The position numbers were made by a program, and so were the translations under genes. The notes under the pieces are model-generated. The model did no database searches, was not told where the DNA came from, and was given only the letters and a program-made list of their open reading frames with translations. 13,451 nt of DNA from Candidatus Kapaibacterium sp. (GTDB taxonomy: Bacteria; Bacteroidota; Ignavibacteria; Kapaibacteriales; UBA2268), in the NCBI GenBank assembly GCA_030835065.1, contig JAUQWR010000197.1, positions 1 through 13,451 on the forward strand, in the 5' to 3' direction. Numbering within the stretch: the first letter of the stretch is position 1; the number at the start of each line of letters is the position of its first letter. Below, piece by piece: positions 1 through 8,468 of the stretch.

Positions 1-2
1 TA

Positions 3-551
3 TATGACTTAAGAAATGCATGGCGTGCTATAGCAGATTTGAATTTTAAATTTTCACGACTTGAGATGGAAGCAGATTTCGTTCAGGTAGCTCCATCATC
101 AGAAATCGTGGTTGTAATATCTTTTGATGTAAATGTCGGAGTGCATACATTCTTGATGAATTTATGCTTTCCGACATTTGCACTTGAAGAAGTATTGGCA
201 AAACTAAACCGCCAACAAGTAACTACATCGGTAGTAAGACAAAGCCCCAAGAGAATGCGCGAAAATATGCAAGTATTAAATCAGCAGATAGCTACAACAT
301 ATCTGCCGATTATAGCAGAATTGGGCAAAACATCGCTAAACGTCGGCGAAATAATGGAATTGAAAGAAGGCGATGTGATTAAACTTAAGAAAAGAATAAA
401 TCAAGAATTAGAAATAATAATTGCCGGTAAACGAAAATTAGCCGGCAGACCAGGCACTGTCGATGGAAAACGCGCTGTTCGTGTTACTCGTCCGCTTGCC
501 GAAGAAGATTTAGTTGAAGAAGATCTTAGCTATAAAGAAAAGGAATCATAA
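3..551 (+). CDS. fliM: Flagellar motor switch protein FliM, C-terminal part (5' end cut by window edge)
   Basis: FliM is the middle layer of the flagellar C-ring and links CheY-P binding to rotor switching. The frame is already open at base 3 ([13 protein letters not shown]...), so the true start lies outside the window and the internal TTG at 39 is not a start. Visible parts are the end of the middle domain, with FliM-like [19 protein letters not shown] followed by the MNLCFP strand. After it comes the C-terminal SpoA domain ([23 protein letters not shown] ... [15 protein letters not shown]), which packs against FliN. A short acidic/basic tail follows ([16 protein letters not shown]). The N-terminal CheY-binding peptide cannot be checked here. 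The stop lies 2 bases before the fliN start, so the two genes are co-transcribed and probably translationally coupled. The family call is firm from the SpoA sequence and from the order fliM-fliN-fliO. Confidence 0.93.
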   Translation, partial: YDLRNAWRAIADLNFKFSRLEMEADFVQVAPSSEIVVVISFDVNVGVHTFLMNLCFPTFALEEVLAKLNRQQVTTSVVRQSPKRMRENMQVLNQQIATTYLPIIAELGKTSLNVGEIMELKEGDVIKLKKRINQELEIIIAGKRKLAGRPGTVDGKRAVRVTRPLAEEDLVEEDLSYKEKES

Positions 552-553
552 AT

Positions 554-988
554 ATGACAATGACTCAGGAAGAAATTGATGCCCTGATCTCGGGCGGCGG
601 GCTTAGCGATGATGATTCAAGCCTCGATTCTATAGATTTGGATGATGATTCCGGAACCAATGTTGCTGATGCCAAGTTTTCTGACCTGCAATTTGGCTCC
701 GAAGGCAGTATTTATTCGCCTCTTGATCCAAAATTAGAATTGCTTTATGACTTGCAGCTTCCTGTTTCTATCGAGTTGGGCAGAACTAATATGCTTATTC
801 GCGATATTTTGCGTTTGGGCAGAGGCTCAGTTATCGAATTTGACAAACTTGTGAGCGAGCCTGTCGATGTGCTTATTAATGGTAAGAAAGTAGCCGAAGG
901 CGAAGTAGTTGTTATCGATAAGCATTTCGGTATTCGTATTACTACTCTGGTCGATCCTAGCGATAGGTTGCGCGGCGTCAGGAGATAA
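554..988 (+). CDS. fliN: Flagellar motor switch protein FliN, with an EIDAL N-terminal peptide
   Basis: FliN forms the lower C-ring and helps dock the export apparatus. Residues 65-137 are a textbook FliN SpoA domain ([58 protein letters not shown]) ending in [11 protein letters not shown]. The length of 144 aa matches ordinary FliN and is much shorter than FliY. The odd part is the N-terminus: [16 protein letters not shown] resembles the CheY-P-binding peptide usually found at the start of FliM and FliY (xSQxEIDALL). A low-complexity acidic linker (residues 17-50, Asp/Ser-rich) joins it to the SpoA domain. An AGGAA ribosome-binding site lies at 541-545 inside the end of fliM, 8 bases before the ATG at 554. 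A second ATG at 560 is less well spaced. The GC content is visibly higher than that of the genes downstream. Confidence 0.95.
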   Translation: MTMTQEEIDALISGGGLSDDDSSLDSIDLDDDSGTNVADAKFSDLQFGSEGSIYSPLDPKLELLYDLQLPVSIELGRTNMLIRDILRLGRGSVIEFDKLVSEPVDVLINGKKVAEGEVVVIDKHFGIRITTLVDPSDRLRGVRR

Positions 989-991
989 TTT

Positions 992-1420
992 ATGGATTCC
1001 GGTGTTATAAACGCTTTTTTAATGCTCGCTCTTTGCGTGGCTGTGTTAGGGCTTTTGCTGTTTATTGTCAGACGCTTTACTAACAAAATGAAGCCTAGTG
1101 GCGAGATGGTTGAATTAAAAATTTTAGCTAAGCTCAATTTGCAGCCCAAATCCAATCTGCTTGTGGTTTCCGCTGCTGGAAAAAAATTATTGATTGGTGT
1201 CTCCGAAAAAAATGTCAATTTGATTGCAGATTTGGATTCGGATTCTTTGGAGACTAACTCAAGTAAATCCGAAAAAAATGATTTCGCTGATTTGTTGTCC
1301 AATTTAAATAATTCTTCTGCTAAACCTAATATCAAGCTTAAAGAAAAACTTGAAAAACCTTTGGCTCCTGAAGAATTATCTTTCAAAAGTTTTTTAAAAT
1401 CAACATTTAAATCAAGTTGA
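992..1420 (+). CDS. fliO: Flagellar biosynthetic protein FliO
   Basis: FliO is a small membrane protein that helps assemble the FliP ring of the flagellar type III export gate. This 142-residue protein has one transmembrane segment (about residues 8-26, rich in Leu/Val/Ala) and a basic stop (RRFTNKMK). The short cytoplasmic domain typical of FliO follows: LKILAKLNLQPKSNLLVVSAAGKKLLIGVSEKNV (about 42-75). The last 60 residues are a Ser/Lys/Glu-rich, probably disordered tail. GGAG at 981-984, within the last codons of fliN, is the ribosome-binding site, and only 3 bases separate the two genes. FliO is poorly conserved, so the call rests on topology, the LLV...GKKLLIGV pattern and the position right after fliN. 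The expected fliP does not follow; the next gene is secG. Confidence 0.85.
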   Translation: MDSGVINAFLMLALCVAVLGLLLFIVRRFTNKMKPSGEMVELKILAKLNLQPKSNLLVVSAAGKKLLIGVSEKNVNLIADLDSDSLETNSSKSEKNDFADLLSNLNNSSAKPNIKLKEKLEKPLAPEELSFKSFLKSTFKSS

Positions 1421-1504
1421 TAAAAAAATGTTTTGGAAGTTTTCCACAAGTTTGCTATTTTTAAAACTCTTAAAAGTGTAATTTTTAAATAAGGAAATAT
1501 AAAA

Positions 1505-1837
1505 ATGTTGACAGTAATGACGATATTGATGATTATTATAGCTGTATTGTTGATTTTAGTTGTGATACTACAACCTGGAAAAGGTGATATGATCTCAGGT
1601 ATGGGTGGTTTGAATACTGCTTTCTCATCAATGGTCGGTAATCGTCAGGCAGCTAATATTCTTCAAAAAATTACAATTGGATTTGCTGCTGCAATTATTA
1701 TTCTTTCAGTTTTGACAAATGTGTTCTTTGTGTCTCAAACTGGTCCAGCTATCGAAAAAGCTCCAACAGAAGGACAAACAGCACCAATGCCTGCTGCTCC
1801 AACTATGCCGATGCCAACTCAGGCACCAACAAAGTAA
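1505..1837 (+). CDS. secG: Sec translocon subunit SecG
   Basis: SecG is the accessory subunit of the SecYEG protein-conducting channel and assists SecA-driven export. The 110-residue protein shows the expected two-helix hairpin. Helix 1 is at about 4-22, helix 2 at about 55-76, and the diagnostic loop LQPGKGDMISGMGGLNTAF lies between them (22-40). After helix 2 comes a Pro/Ala/Met/Gln-rich tail (about 79-110), a common lineage-specific extension. AAGGAA at 1491-1496 is 8 bases before the ATG. The gene is separated from fliO by 84 bases and followed by a strong terminator at 1859-1894, so it ends the transcript and may have its own promoter. I could not identify a convincing promoter in the 84-base gap. 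Confidence 0.95.
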   Translation: MLTVMTILMIIIAVLLILVVILQPGKGDMISGMGGLNTAFSSMVGNRQAANILQKITIGFAAAIIILSVLTNVFFVSQTGPAIEKAPTEGQTAPMPAAPTMPMPTQAPTK

Positions 1838-1858
1838 TTTTGTAATAATTGATATATT

Positions 1859-1894
1859 AAGAGCTTGCATTATTTCAATGCAAGCTCTTTTTTT
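1859..1894 (+). terminator. Rho-independent terminator after secG
   Basis: A perfect 13-bp stem (AAGAGCTTGCATT at 1859-1871, AATGCAAGCTCTT at 1877-1889) encloses a 5-base loop (ATTTC) and runs into a T-tract at 1888-1894. It lies 21 bases after the secG stop codon and separates secG, and possibly the whole fli-secG transcript, from the following sensor gene. Confidence 0.93.
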
Positions 1895-1962
1895 ATATTT
1901 TCAGGATAATATTTCAGTCTATCATTCGATTAATATTATATCTTAATTTTCAATGGTGTTTT

Positions 1963-3021
1963 ATGTTTCTTAATAAACTTAGTTTGAAAAATAAGCTGTT
2001 GACTGTATTATTACCTTTGGGTATTGTTTATTCTGCGGCGGTTGCTTATTACTTTTTTGATACTTCGGATAGTATTATTAGAAATACTACTTTAGAGTCT
2101 GAAAAGAAAAACTCTGCAATTCTTAAAAATTTAATCAAGGAACATCAGAACAAAGCCTTAATCATTGCTAAAATTTTTGCCAGCTCGCCATTTGTTGAGT
2201 CTGCTTATTTAAATACAGACGAAAAAGCTGGTAGCGATTTTTTGATGAATGCTTTAAAACCTCAAATTGATGCTATTTTGAGCGACCAAGATATTAAAGA
2301 CTTTCAAATTCATTATCATAAATATCCTGCTAAAAGCTTTCTTCGTACTTGGACTAACAAGAGATTTGATGATTTGTCAAAATTTAGACCAACTATACTT
2401 GAAGTAGCTATAACCCAAAAGCCTCTGAAAGCCATTGAGTTTGGCGTTGGTGGTTTTGCTGTTAGAGGTATTGCTCCAATTTTTGTAAAACAGCAATATG
2501 TCGGTTCTGTCGAGTTTTTATATGAAATAAAGGATATTATGAGCTTGATGTCAAGCGATAAATCTAATGCCGGGATATTTAATTTAGTGGATGCTTCGGT
2601 TGCAGAAACTGCTTTAAAAAAGGAACAAATTGAAAAGTTTTATAGCAAAAAGATTTTAGATTATTATATTTCCAATCCGAATTCCGATTGGATAAAACCT
2701 GAAGAATTGATTGATGAAGAAACTCAAAAATTGATAAAATCTAATAATGAACTGCAAATTGGCAGCAAAGGTAATATATTTTATTCCTTGAATCCATTGT
2801 TCGATATTAATAATAAGAAAATTGGCTACGTAGCTTTTGTAAAAAATAATGAAGAAATGATAAAATCTGAGACAAATGCATTACTGATTAAAGTAATTAT
2901 CATTGCAGTATTAGTTATGATTTTTATTCTTACTATTATTTTTCTGGTAAATCATTTTATAATTAAACCAATCAGAAAAGCTACAGCCCTAGCCAAAGAG
3001 ATTGCAGAAGGTATATTGTAA
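1963..3021 (+). CDS. Orphan dCache_3-type membrane sensor, truncated inside HAMP (output domain missing)
   Basis: This 352-residue protein has the front half of a chemoreceptor or sensor kinase. It has an N-terminal transmembrane helix (about 11-32), a periplasmic ligand-binding region (about 35-305) and a second helix (about 308-330). The periplasmic part carries the dCache_3 signature: DFQIHYHKYPAKSFLRTW (113-130), FDDLSKFRPTILEV (135-148) and IEFGVGGFAVRGIAPIF (158-174). After helix 2 it enters a normal HAMP (IIKPIRKATALAKEIAEG, 333-350), then reads IL-stop where family members continue EGDLT. No methyl-accepting, kinase or cyclase domain follows in any frame, and the convergent tolC stop begins 17 bases later. 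The start is the ATG at 1963, with a weak GGTG 8 bases upstream. It could be a decayed receptor pseudogene or a functional sensor that acts through a partner. The open and well-conserved sensory domain argues against old decay. Confidence 0.85.
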   Translation: MFLNKLSLKNKLLTVLLPLGIVYSAAVAYYFFDTSDSIIRNTTLESEKKNSAILKNLIKEHQNKALIIAKIFASSPFVESAYLNTDEKAGSDFLMNALKPQIDAILSDQDIKDFQIHYHKYPAKSFLRTWTNKRFDDLSKFRPTILEVAITQKPLKAIEFGVGGFAVRGIAPIFVKQQYVGSVEFLYEIKDIMSLMSSDKSNAGIFNLVDASVAETALKKEQIEKFYSKKILDYYISNPNSDWIKPEELIDEETQKLIKSNNELQIGSKGNIFYSLNPLFDINNKKIGYVAFVKNNEEMIKSETNALLIKVIIIAVLVMIFILTIIFLVNHFIIKPIRKATALAKEIAEGIL

Positions 3022-3037
3022 ATATATTTGATGCAGA

Positions 3038-4330
3038 CTAAAGCTCTGCAATTAATTGCTTGATTTTTGTTTCTAATGTTTTCATATAATATTTGAAATT
3101 GATCAATCTGGCAGTCGATTGAGCATATTCGTCTTGTGCTAAATGGACTTCGAGCGAAGTAGCTTCGCCGAGTCTTAGTCTTTCAAGACTAATATCAATA
3201 TTTTCCTTTGCCAATAGATTATTTTCTTGCTCTATAATCAATTGCTGCTTTCTAAATTCTAGCTCGCTTAAAGAGTTTTGTAGTTGCAGTTTTAACTCTA
3301 GTTTGGCAGCTTCCAGGTTATATTCATTTGATTTTATATCAATAGAGGCTATTTCAGATTTTCTGGAAATTTCTCCGGCAGAATATATTGGAATAGATAA
3401 GCCAACAGCAAGTTGAGGTCCATACTCTCTATTAGATTTTAAATTGCCATCAGAATTATTGAGACTAGAAAAATTATAAGCTCCGCTAAGATTAATAAAC
3501 GGCAGCCTGCTGCTTTCGATTTCATCCTTAATAAGCTTTGCCAGTTCCAATTGTTTTTTCAATAAGATAAGATTAAGATTTGAATTCAAAAGTTTTTCCT
3601 CGAGCTCTCTATATTCAGGAATATTAATATCAGAAATGCTGTCGTTAATATCGAAATTATTATCTGTGTTTAATACCATTAATTTATTTAATTCAATTTT
3701 TTGTGATTTAATCAAATTTTCCTGGCTTAATGCATTTTGCTTAGCAAGGTTAAGGTCCATTTTTGCTTGAAGCAAATCAGTCTTGGCTCGAGTGCCGGCA
3801 TCGAAGGCAGTTTGAGCTATCAAAGTACGGTTTTGGTTGAAAACGATAATTTCGTTTATCGCTTTAAGTTGTTGTTGTTGTCTGATAATATCATAAAATA
3901 TAGAAACCGCTTGAAAAACAGTGTTTAGCACTTTATTTTTATAATTGAGCTCGCCAATAGCTTGCAATTCATTAAGTTTGTTTTTGCTAATGAACATTTT
4001 GCCTCCATCGAAAAGAGTCCAATTTAAATTGACAGAAGCAGCAATAGAATTGCTTGTCATATTGGGATATTTCGTGTCTGGAGCTTGAGGATGATTTTGG
4101 AGTATATTAGAATTGTCTATAGAAGCCGATGCTTTAAACGACAAATCAGGAAGCATTCCGGCATTTCCTGCAGAATTGTTTAGTCTGGCAATATCAGATT
4201 CGTTGCGTGCTATATAAATATCATAATTGTTTTTCAAAATTATGTTTATCATTTCATCTAATGTCAATACTTTTTGAGCAGATGCCATGCTAAAACAGAG
4301 AAAGAATATGAATAAAATTTTTATTTTCAT
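3038..4330 (-). CDS. TolC-family outer-membrane efflux channel
   Basis: This protein forms the outer-membrane channel and periplasmic tunnel of a tripartite efflux pump. I chose the ATG at 4330 because it gives a compact signal peptide (MKIKILFIFFLCFSMASA, then Q). A TTG at 4342 is also in frame but has no better ribosome-binding site and would add only four residues (MSNI). The mature protein of about 410 residues shows the two outer-membrane-efflux repeats. The first begins LTLDEMINIILKNNYDIYIAR and contains the TLFDGGK turn. The second has the PINLSGAYNFSS and LSIPIYSAGEISRK segments, with long coiled helices between (for example QTAFDAGTRAKTDLLQAKMDL). It is the last gene of the adaptor-RND-TolC operon, 14 bases after the RND stop. 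It ends in TAG 16 bases from the convergent sensor gene. Substrate cannot be inferred. Confidence 0.93.
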   Translation of the reverse strand: MKIKILFIFFLCFSMASAQKVLTLDEMINIILKNNYDIYIARNESDIARLNNSAGNAGMLPDLSFKASASIDNSNILQNHPQAPDTKYPNMTSNSIAASVNLNWTLFDGGKMFISKNKLNELQAIGELNYKNKVLNTVFQAVSIFYDIIRQQQQLKAINEIIVFNQNRTLIAQTAFDAGTRAKTDLLQAKMDLNLAKQNALSQENLIKSQKIELNKLMVLNTDNNFDINDSISDINIPEYRELEEKLLNSNLNLILLKKQLELAKLIKDEIESSRLPFINLSGAYNFSSLNNSDGNLKSNREYGPQLAVGLSIPIYSAGEISRKSEIASIDIKSNEYNLEAAKLELKLQLQNSLSELEFRKQQLIIEQENNLLAKENIDISLERLRLGEATSLEVHLAQDEYAQSTARLINFKYYMKTLETKIKQLIAEL

Positions 4331-4344
4331 GATATTACTCAAAA

Positions 4345-7300
4345 TTAAAATGTTCTATTATTTTTAGACATTGTTATATAAGTTACTGGAATAACAAACA
4401 AAGTGAGAAGTAATGAAAAAAGCAAACCTCCAACAACTACAATACCAAGTGGGATTCTGCTTTGAGCACTAGCACCGAGAGCTAATGCAATCGGCAGAGC
4501 ACCAAACATAGTAGCAAGCGAAGTCATCATAATTGGTCGAAAACGCGCCACTGCTGCTTCGGCTGCTGCTTGGGCTTTGTTCAATCCTGATTTACGTTTT
4601 TGATTGGCAAACTCGACAATAAGAATACCATTTTTAGTTACAATTCCAATCAGCAATAGCATACCTATTTCGGAGAATATATTTAAAGTATGCCCAAAAA
4701 TCCATAAAGAAAGCATCGCACCTGCAATAGCCATTGGCACAGTAAGCATAATAATAAATGGATCGCGAAAACTCTCGAATTGAGCAGCCAAAACAAGGTA
4801 AATAAGCAACAATGCTAAAATCAGAGCAAATGAAATATTGGAGCTGCTTTCGGCAAAGTCTCTCGAAAGCCCTGATAGTGCAGTGACAAACGAATTGTCG
4901 AGCACATCAGCAGCTATCTTTTTCATTTCGTCGATACCTTCGCCAAGGCTTTTGCCATCAGCCAAGTTGGCTGATACTGTTGCTGATTTATATCTATTGA
5001 AATGGTAAAGAATAGGTGGATTGCTTGTTTCGTAAATATTAATCAAATTGTCTAACTGAATCATGTTGCCTGTATTTGAGCGTACGTATAGTGATGCTAT
5101 ATTTGCAGGAATATTTCTATTTTCTCTATTTACCTGACCAATAACGTAGTATTGCTTATTGTTTCTCAAAAAATAGCCATAGCGGCTGCCACTATAAGCA
5201 AGAGCAAGAGTGCTCGAAATATCTCTTTCGTTTACTCCTAATGTGTTAGCCTTCAATCTATCTACAGTAATGTTTAGTTCTGGTTTGTTGAATTTAAGAT
5301 CGACATCGACATTGCTGAACACAGAACTATTTTGAGCCATTTCCAAAAATTTAGGTAGAGATTTTCTGAATTTTTCAAAATCAAGATTTTGAATTACAAA
5401 TTGAACAGGCAAGCCTCTCGAATTTCCAGTTGAAATTGTTGGTTCTTGGCTAGCAATTACTCTTGCATAAGGAACATTTTTATACATTGCGGTTAGCTTT
5501 GAAAATATTTTTTGCTGGCTCATTTTTCTTTCTTTAGGATCAGAAAGAAAGCTGATTACAAATCCTGTATTTACTCCAGAGTTTGAGAAACCACCGCCGT
5601 AACGAGCTAATACATAATTGGCTTCGGGTATGGAATCCATGCTCAATTGAGCAATATTATCGATAATATTTTGAGCTACAGAAAACTCAGTACCTTCTGG
5701 TGTTGTAACTGAAGTTCTTAAAAAACTTTGATCTTGCAATGGTGCTAATTCAGATTTTAGCATTTTTCCAAATAGGAAAATCATTCCAAAACAAAGAGCG
5801 ACAATAGAATATGAAATCCATTTATGAGAGATAAAATAATTTAAGAATCTGCGATATGTATTTTCAATATAAACAAAGAACGACTCAGTAGATAAATAGA
5901 ATTTGGAATGATGAGTGGAAGATCCGCCAAGTTTTACGTTTAATACCGGAGTCAAAGTAAGCGAAACAATTGCAGAGATGAGCACTGAAGAAGCTACAAC
6001 TATGCCAAACTCGCGAAATAGTCTGCCGGTGAATCCTTCGAGGAAAATAACAGGTATAAAAACAATAGCAAGAGTAAGAGAAGTAGAAATTACTGCAAAA
6101 AATATCTCACGAGTGCCTTCTAATGCAGCCTGCCATTTATCCATTCCCTGCTCAATTCTTTTAAATATATTTTCTGTTACGACTATACCATCATCCACAA
6201 CTAAACCGGTAGCAAGAACAATACCGAGAAGAGTTAATACATTAATTGAAAATCCAAAAATATACATAATAAAAAAAGTACCAATTAGCGATACAGGTAT
6301 ATCAATAAGAGGTCTTAGAGCAATTATCCAATTTCTAAAGAAGAGGAATATAATTATAACAACTAAAATTATAGCTATTATTAAAGTTTCGACCACATCA
6401 TTGACTGATTGTCTTACGAAAATGGATTTGTCGCGTGCAATGATAAGTTCCATACCATCAGGAGTAATTTGGCGGATTTGTTCGAGCCTCTTATAAAATT
6501 CGTCTGCAATATCGATAGTATTAGCACCGGGCAGAGGAATTAATGCAAGCATAACGCCTGTATAGCCGTTAATTTTTGCACCTGATTCTTCGTTTTGTTG
6601 TCCTAAAATAGCTTCGCCAATATCTTTGAGCCTTACGATTTGATTTTCTGTTTGTTTTACTATCAAATTATTAAAATCTTCTTCACTAGTCAGTCTGCCA
6701 TAAGTTTTAACAATCAGCTCTGTAGAATTTCCTCTGATTTTTCCACCAGGCATTTCGACATTCTCTTTGGCAAGAGCAGCCGAAACATCAACTGCAGTTA
6801 ATTTGTAAGCAACCATTTTTGTAGGATCGAGCCAAAGGCGCATAGCAGGGCGTTGCTGACCATAAATAGCAACAGAACTAATACCTGGTATTGTTTGGAG
6901 TTTTTCAACTAAAACGTTTTCAGCATATTCGCTTAGTTCAATACCACTCATTTTAGTACTCTGCCCAGCAAGCATAATAATAGGATCGCTATTAGCATCA
7001 GCTTTAGTTACAGTTGGAGGAGCGTCAATATCCTGAGGTAGATTTCTCATTGCCTGAGATACTTTGTCTCTAACGTCGTTAGCAGCTTTTTCAAGGTCAG
7101 AATTCAGGTCAAATTCGACAGTTATTGAAGCCGATCCCACAGCAGACTGCGAAGAAATAGACTTGACACCCTCTATACCATTTATAGCTTTTTCGAGTGG
7201 CTCAGTTATCTGAGATTCAATAATTTCAGAATTTGCACCTGTATAGGATGCCTGAACTGTAATAATAGGTGGATCGATAGCCGGATAGAGCCTAACCGAA

Positions 7301-7395
7301 AGGAAGCTATATCCAACAAAACCGAGAAGTACGATTACTAAACTCAATACAATAGCCGCAACAGGGCGCTTCAATGCTAAATCTGATACTAACAT
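4345..7395 (-). CDS. RND multidrug-type efflux transporter (HAE1/AcrB family)
   Basis: This inner-membrane proton/substrate antiporter of 1016 residues is slightly shorter than E. coli AcrB (1049). It has the usual two-fold layout: TM1 (about 11-32), a large periplasmic loop, TM2-TM6 (about 335-485), TM7 (about 526-545), a second loop, and TM8-TM12 (about 853-1008). Proton-relay residues are intact: Asp401-Asp402 in the TM4 motif GLVVDDGIVVTENI and Lys921 in the TM10 motif IGIVTKNGILIVEFA. Other family marks are RLYPAIDPPIITVQASYTGA near the start, the porter sequence RPAMRLWLDPTKM and SLTLTPVLNVKL at the end of TM6. The hydrophilic drug-type signature argues for HAE1 rather than the metal-ion HME group, but the substrate is unknown. 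The start ATG is 7 bases after the adaptor stop, so the genes are one operon. Confidence 0.96.
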   Translation of the reverse strand: MLVSDLALKRPVAAIVLSLVIVLLGFVGYSFLSVRLYPAIDPPIITVQASYTGANSEIIESQITEPLEKAINGIEGVKSISSQSAVGSASITVEFDLNSDLEKAANDVRDKVSQAMRNLPQDIDAPPTVTKADANSDPIIMLAGQSTKMSGIELSEYAENVLVEKLQTIPGISSVAIYGQQRPAMRLWLDPTKMVAYKLTAVDVSAALAKENVEMPGGKIRGNSTELIVKTYGRLTSEEDFNNLIVKQTENQIVRLKDIGEAILGQQNEESGAKINGYTGVMLALIPLPGANTIDIADEFYKRLEQIRQITPDGMELIIARDKSIFVRQSVNDVVETLIIAIILVVIIIFLFFRNWIIALRPLIDIPVSLIGTFFIMYIFGFSINVLTLLGIVLATGLVVDDGIVVTENIFKRIEQGMDKWQAALEGTREIFFAVISTSLTLAIVFIPVIFLEGFTGRLFREFGIVVASSVLISAIVSLTLTPVLNVKLGGSSTHHSKFYLSTESFFVYIENTYRRFLNYFISHKWISYSIVALCFGMIFLFGKMLKSELAPLQDQSFLRTSVTTPEGTEFSVAQNIIDNIAQLSMDSIPEANYVLARYGGGFSNSGVNTGFVISFLSDPKERKMSQQKIFSKLTAMYKNVPYARVIASQEPTISTGNSRGLPVQFVIQNLDFEKFRKSLPKFLEMAQNSSVFSNVDVDLKFNKPELNITVDRLKANTLGVNERDISSTLALAYSGSRYGYFLRNNKQYYVIGQVNRENRNIPANIASLYVRSNTGNMIQLDNLINIYETSNPPILYHFNRYKSATVSANLADGKSLGEGIDEMKKIAADVLDNSFVTALSGLSRDFAESSSNISFALILALLLIYLVLAAQFESFRDPFIIMLTVPMAIAGAMLSLWIFGHTLNIFSEIGMLLLIGIVTKNGILIVEFANQKRKSGLNKAQAAAEAAVARFRPIMMTSLATMFGALPIALALGASAQSRIPLGIVVVGGLLFSLLLTLFVIPVTYITMSKNNRTF

Positions 7396-7402
7396 ATATG
7401 TT

Positions 7403-8464
7403 TTATTTTACACTCGAATATTGCAATTTAGAATTATTTTTTAAAAATAGTATGCCGCTTGTAATCACAGTATCGCCGGGAATAAGCCCGCTTAAGATTT
7501 CAATTTTTGAGCTTTGGCGGACACCTGTTGAGACGTCAATAATTTTTGCTTTACCATCTCGGGCAACAATTACGCTCTTCTTGCCTTCCTTGGGAATTAT
7601 TGCTTCAGATGGAATCATCAATGCATTCTGATTTTCGCCCAAATGTACTTTGACTGTTGCATAAGCTCCGGGAATCAATTCCTTAGAATTCGAATTTACA
7701 ATTGCTCTTGCTTTCAAATTGCGTGTTGCATCGTCTATACCTTGCTCTGTGGCAATTATTGTAGCATCATATTCTTTGTTGTTGTTATACATTGTGAATT
7801 TTACTTTTAGACCTTGATTGATATATGCACCATATTTTTCGGGTACAAAAAAGTCTAGTTTGAGTTTGTTTTCTGTTCTGATTGTTGCTAATAAAGTGGA
7901 TGGAGTAACTATAGCACCTTCGCTAATATTTCTCAATCCAATAAGCCCATCGAATGGAGCCCAAACTTCAGTTTTTCTTATATTAGCTTTGACCACTTCA
8001 ATATCAGCCTTAATTGAATTTACTTGGAGCAGAGTTTGTTCGTAGTCGTTTTTACTAATTCCATTCACTCTAAGCAATTCTGATTGGCGCTTGTTGATTT
8101 GTTCATTCAAGGCTAATTGTGATTGAAGTTTTTTTAGATTTGCCTGCAAATCTTCGTCATTGAGCTTTACTAAAAGAGTACCTTTTTTGACAAACTTTCC
8201 TTCCGGCAGATTGACTTTTATAATCCTGCCCGAAACCTCGTTTTTTAGCTCTACTTCTTCGAATGCAACTAAAGAGCCATAGACAGAAATTTCATTAATT
8301 AAAAGTTCAGGTTTGACAATATAAGCATCTACTTTTTGTTGAACTTTGTTTTTGGGACTAGCTTTAGCATCTTTTTTTTCTGATTTATTAAAAAATAGAA
8401 TGGCAGCTACTACAATTATAATGATAGCTATAATCCCGGCGAAAATTGGTTTCTTGTTTTTCAT
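7403..8464 (-). CDS. RND efflux periplasmic adaptor (membrane fusion protein)
   Basis: The adaptor bridges the RND pump and the TolC channel. The 353-residue protein begins with a basic residue cluster and one transmembrane anchor (about 7-25). It has no lipobox Cys, so it is anchored by a helix rather than a lipid. The order is as expected for the family. First is a lipoyl half-motif (VELKNEVSGRIIKVNLPEGKFVKKGTLLVKL, split here across 71-101). A short alpha-hairpin follows (about 105-163). The second lipoyl half is WAPFDGLIGLRNISEGAIVTP (168-188), followed by beta-barrel and membrane-proximal domains ending with LIPGDTVITSGILFLKNNSKL. It is the first gene of the efflux operon. The only ribosome-binding-like sequence, AAAGAAC, is the 3' part of an inverted repeat arm upstream (see 8469-8514), which hints at regulation. 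Confidence 0.94.
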   Translation of the reverse strand: MKNKKPIFAGIIAIIIIVVAAILFFNKSEKKDAKASPKNKVQQKVDAYIVKPELLINEISVYGSLVAFEEVELKNEVSGRIIKVNLPEGKFVKKGTLLVKLNDEDLQANLKKLQSQLALNEQINKRQSELLRVNGISKNDYEQTLLQVNSIKADIEVVKANIRKTEVWAPFDGLIGLRNISEGAIVTPSTLLATIRTENKLKLDFFVPEKYGAYINQGLKVKFTMYNNNKEYDATIIATEQGIDDATRNLKARAIVNSNSKELIPGAYATVKVHLGENQNALMIPSEAIIPKEGKKSVIVARDGKAKIIDVSTGVRQSSKIEILSGLIPGDTVITSGILFLKNNSKLQYSSVK

Positions 8465-8468
8465 ATAA

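Noticed and set aside
39..551. TTG at 39 as the start of fliM
   Set aside because: The frame is open to the window edge and the upstream codons already encode FliM-like sequence, so the gene is cut by the window rather than starting here.
745..1449. Long open frame on the minus strand (234 codons) opposite fliN/fliO
   Set aside because: It is antisense to two clear flagellar genes with good ribosome sites and shows no recognisable domain, so it is a shadow of their codon pattern.
3022..3040. A frameshift hiding the rest of a methyl-accepting protein after the HAMP stop
   Set aside because: No frame after 3021 encodes HAMP continuation or MCP hairpin sequence, and tolC begins from the other side at 3038, so simple frameshift repair cannot restore an output domain.
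3032..3050. Short hairpin TGCAGA-N7-TCTGCA between the convergent sensor and tolC genes
   Set aside because: The stem is only 6 bp and lacks a T-tract on either strand, so I do not call it a terminator.
5915..6496. Open frame of 193 codons on the plus strand inside the RND gene
   Set aside because: It is antisense to the conserved TM2-TM6 region of the transporter and has no family resemblance or ribosome site.
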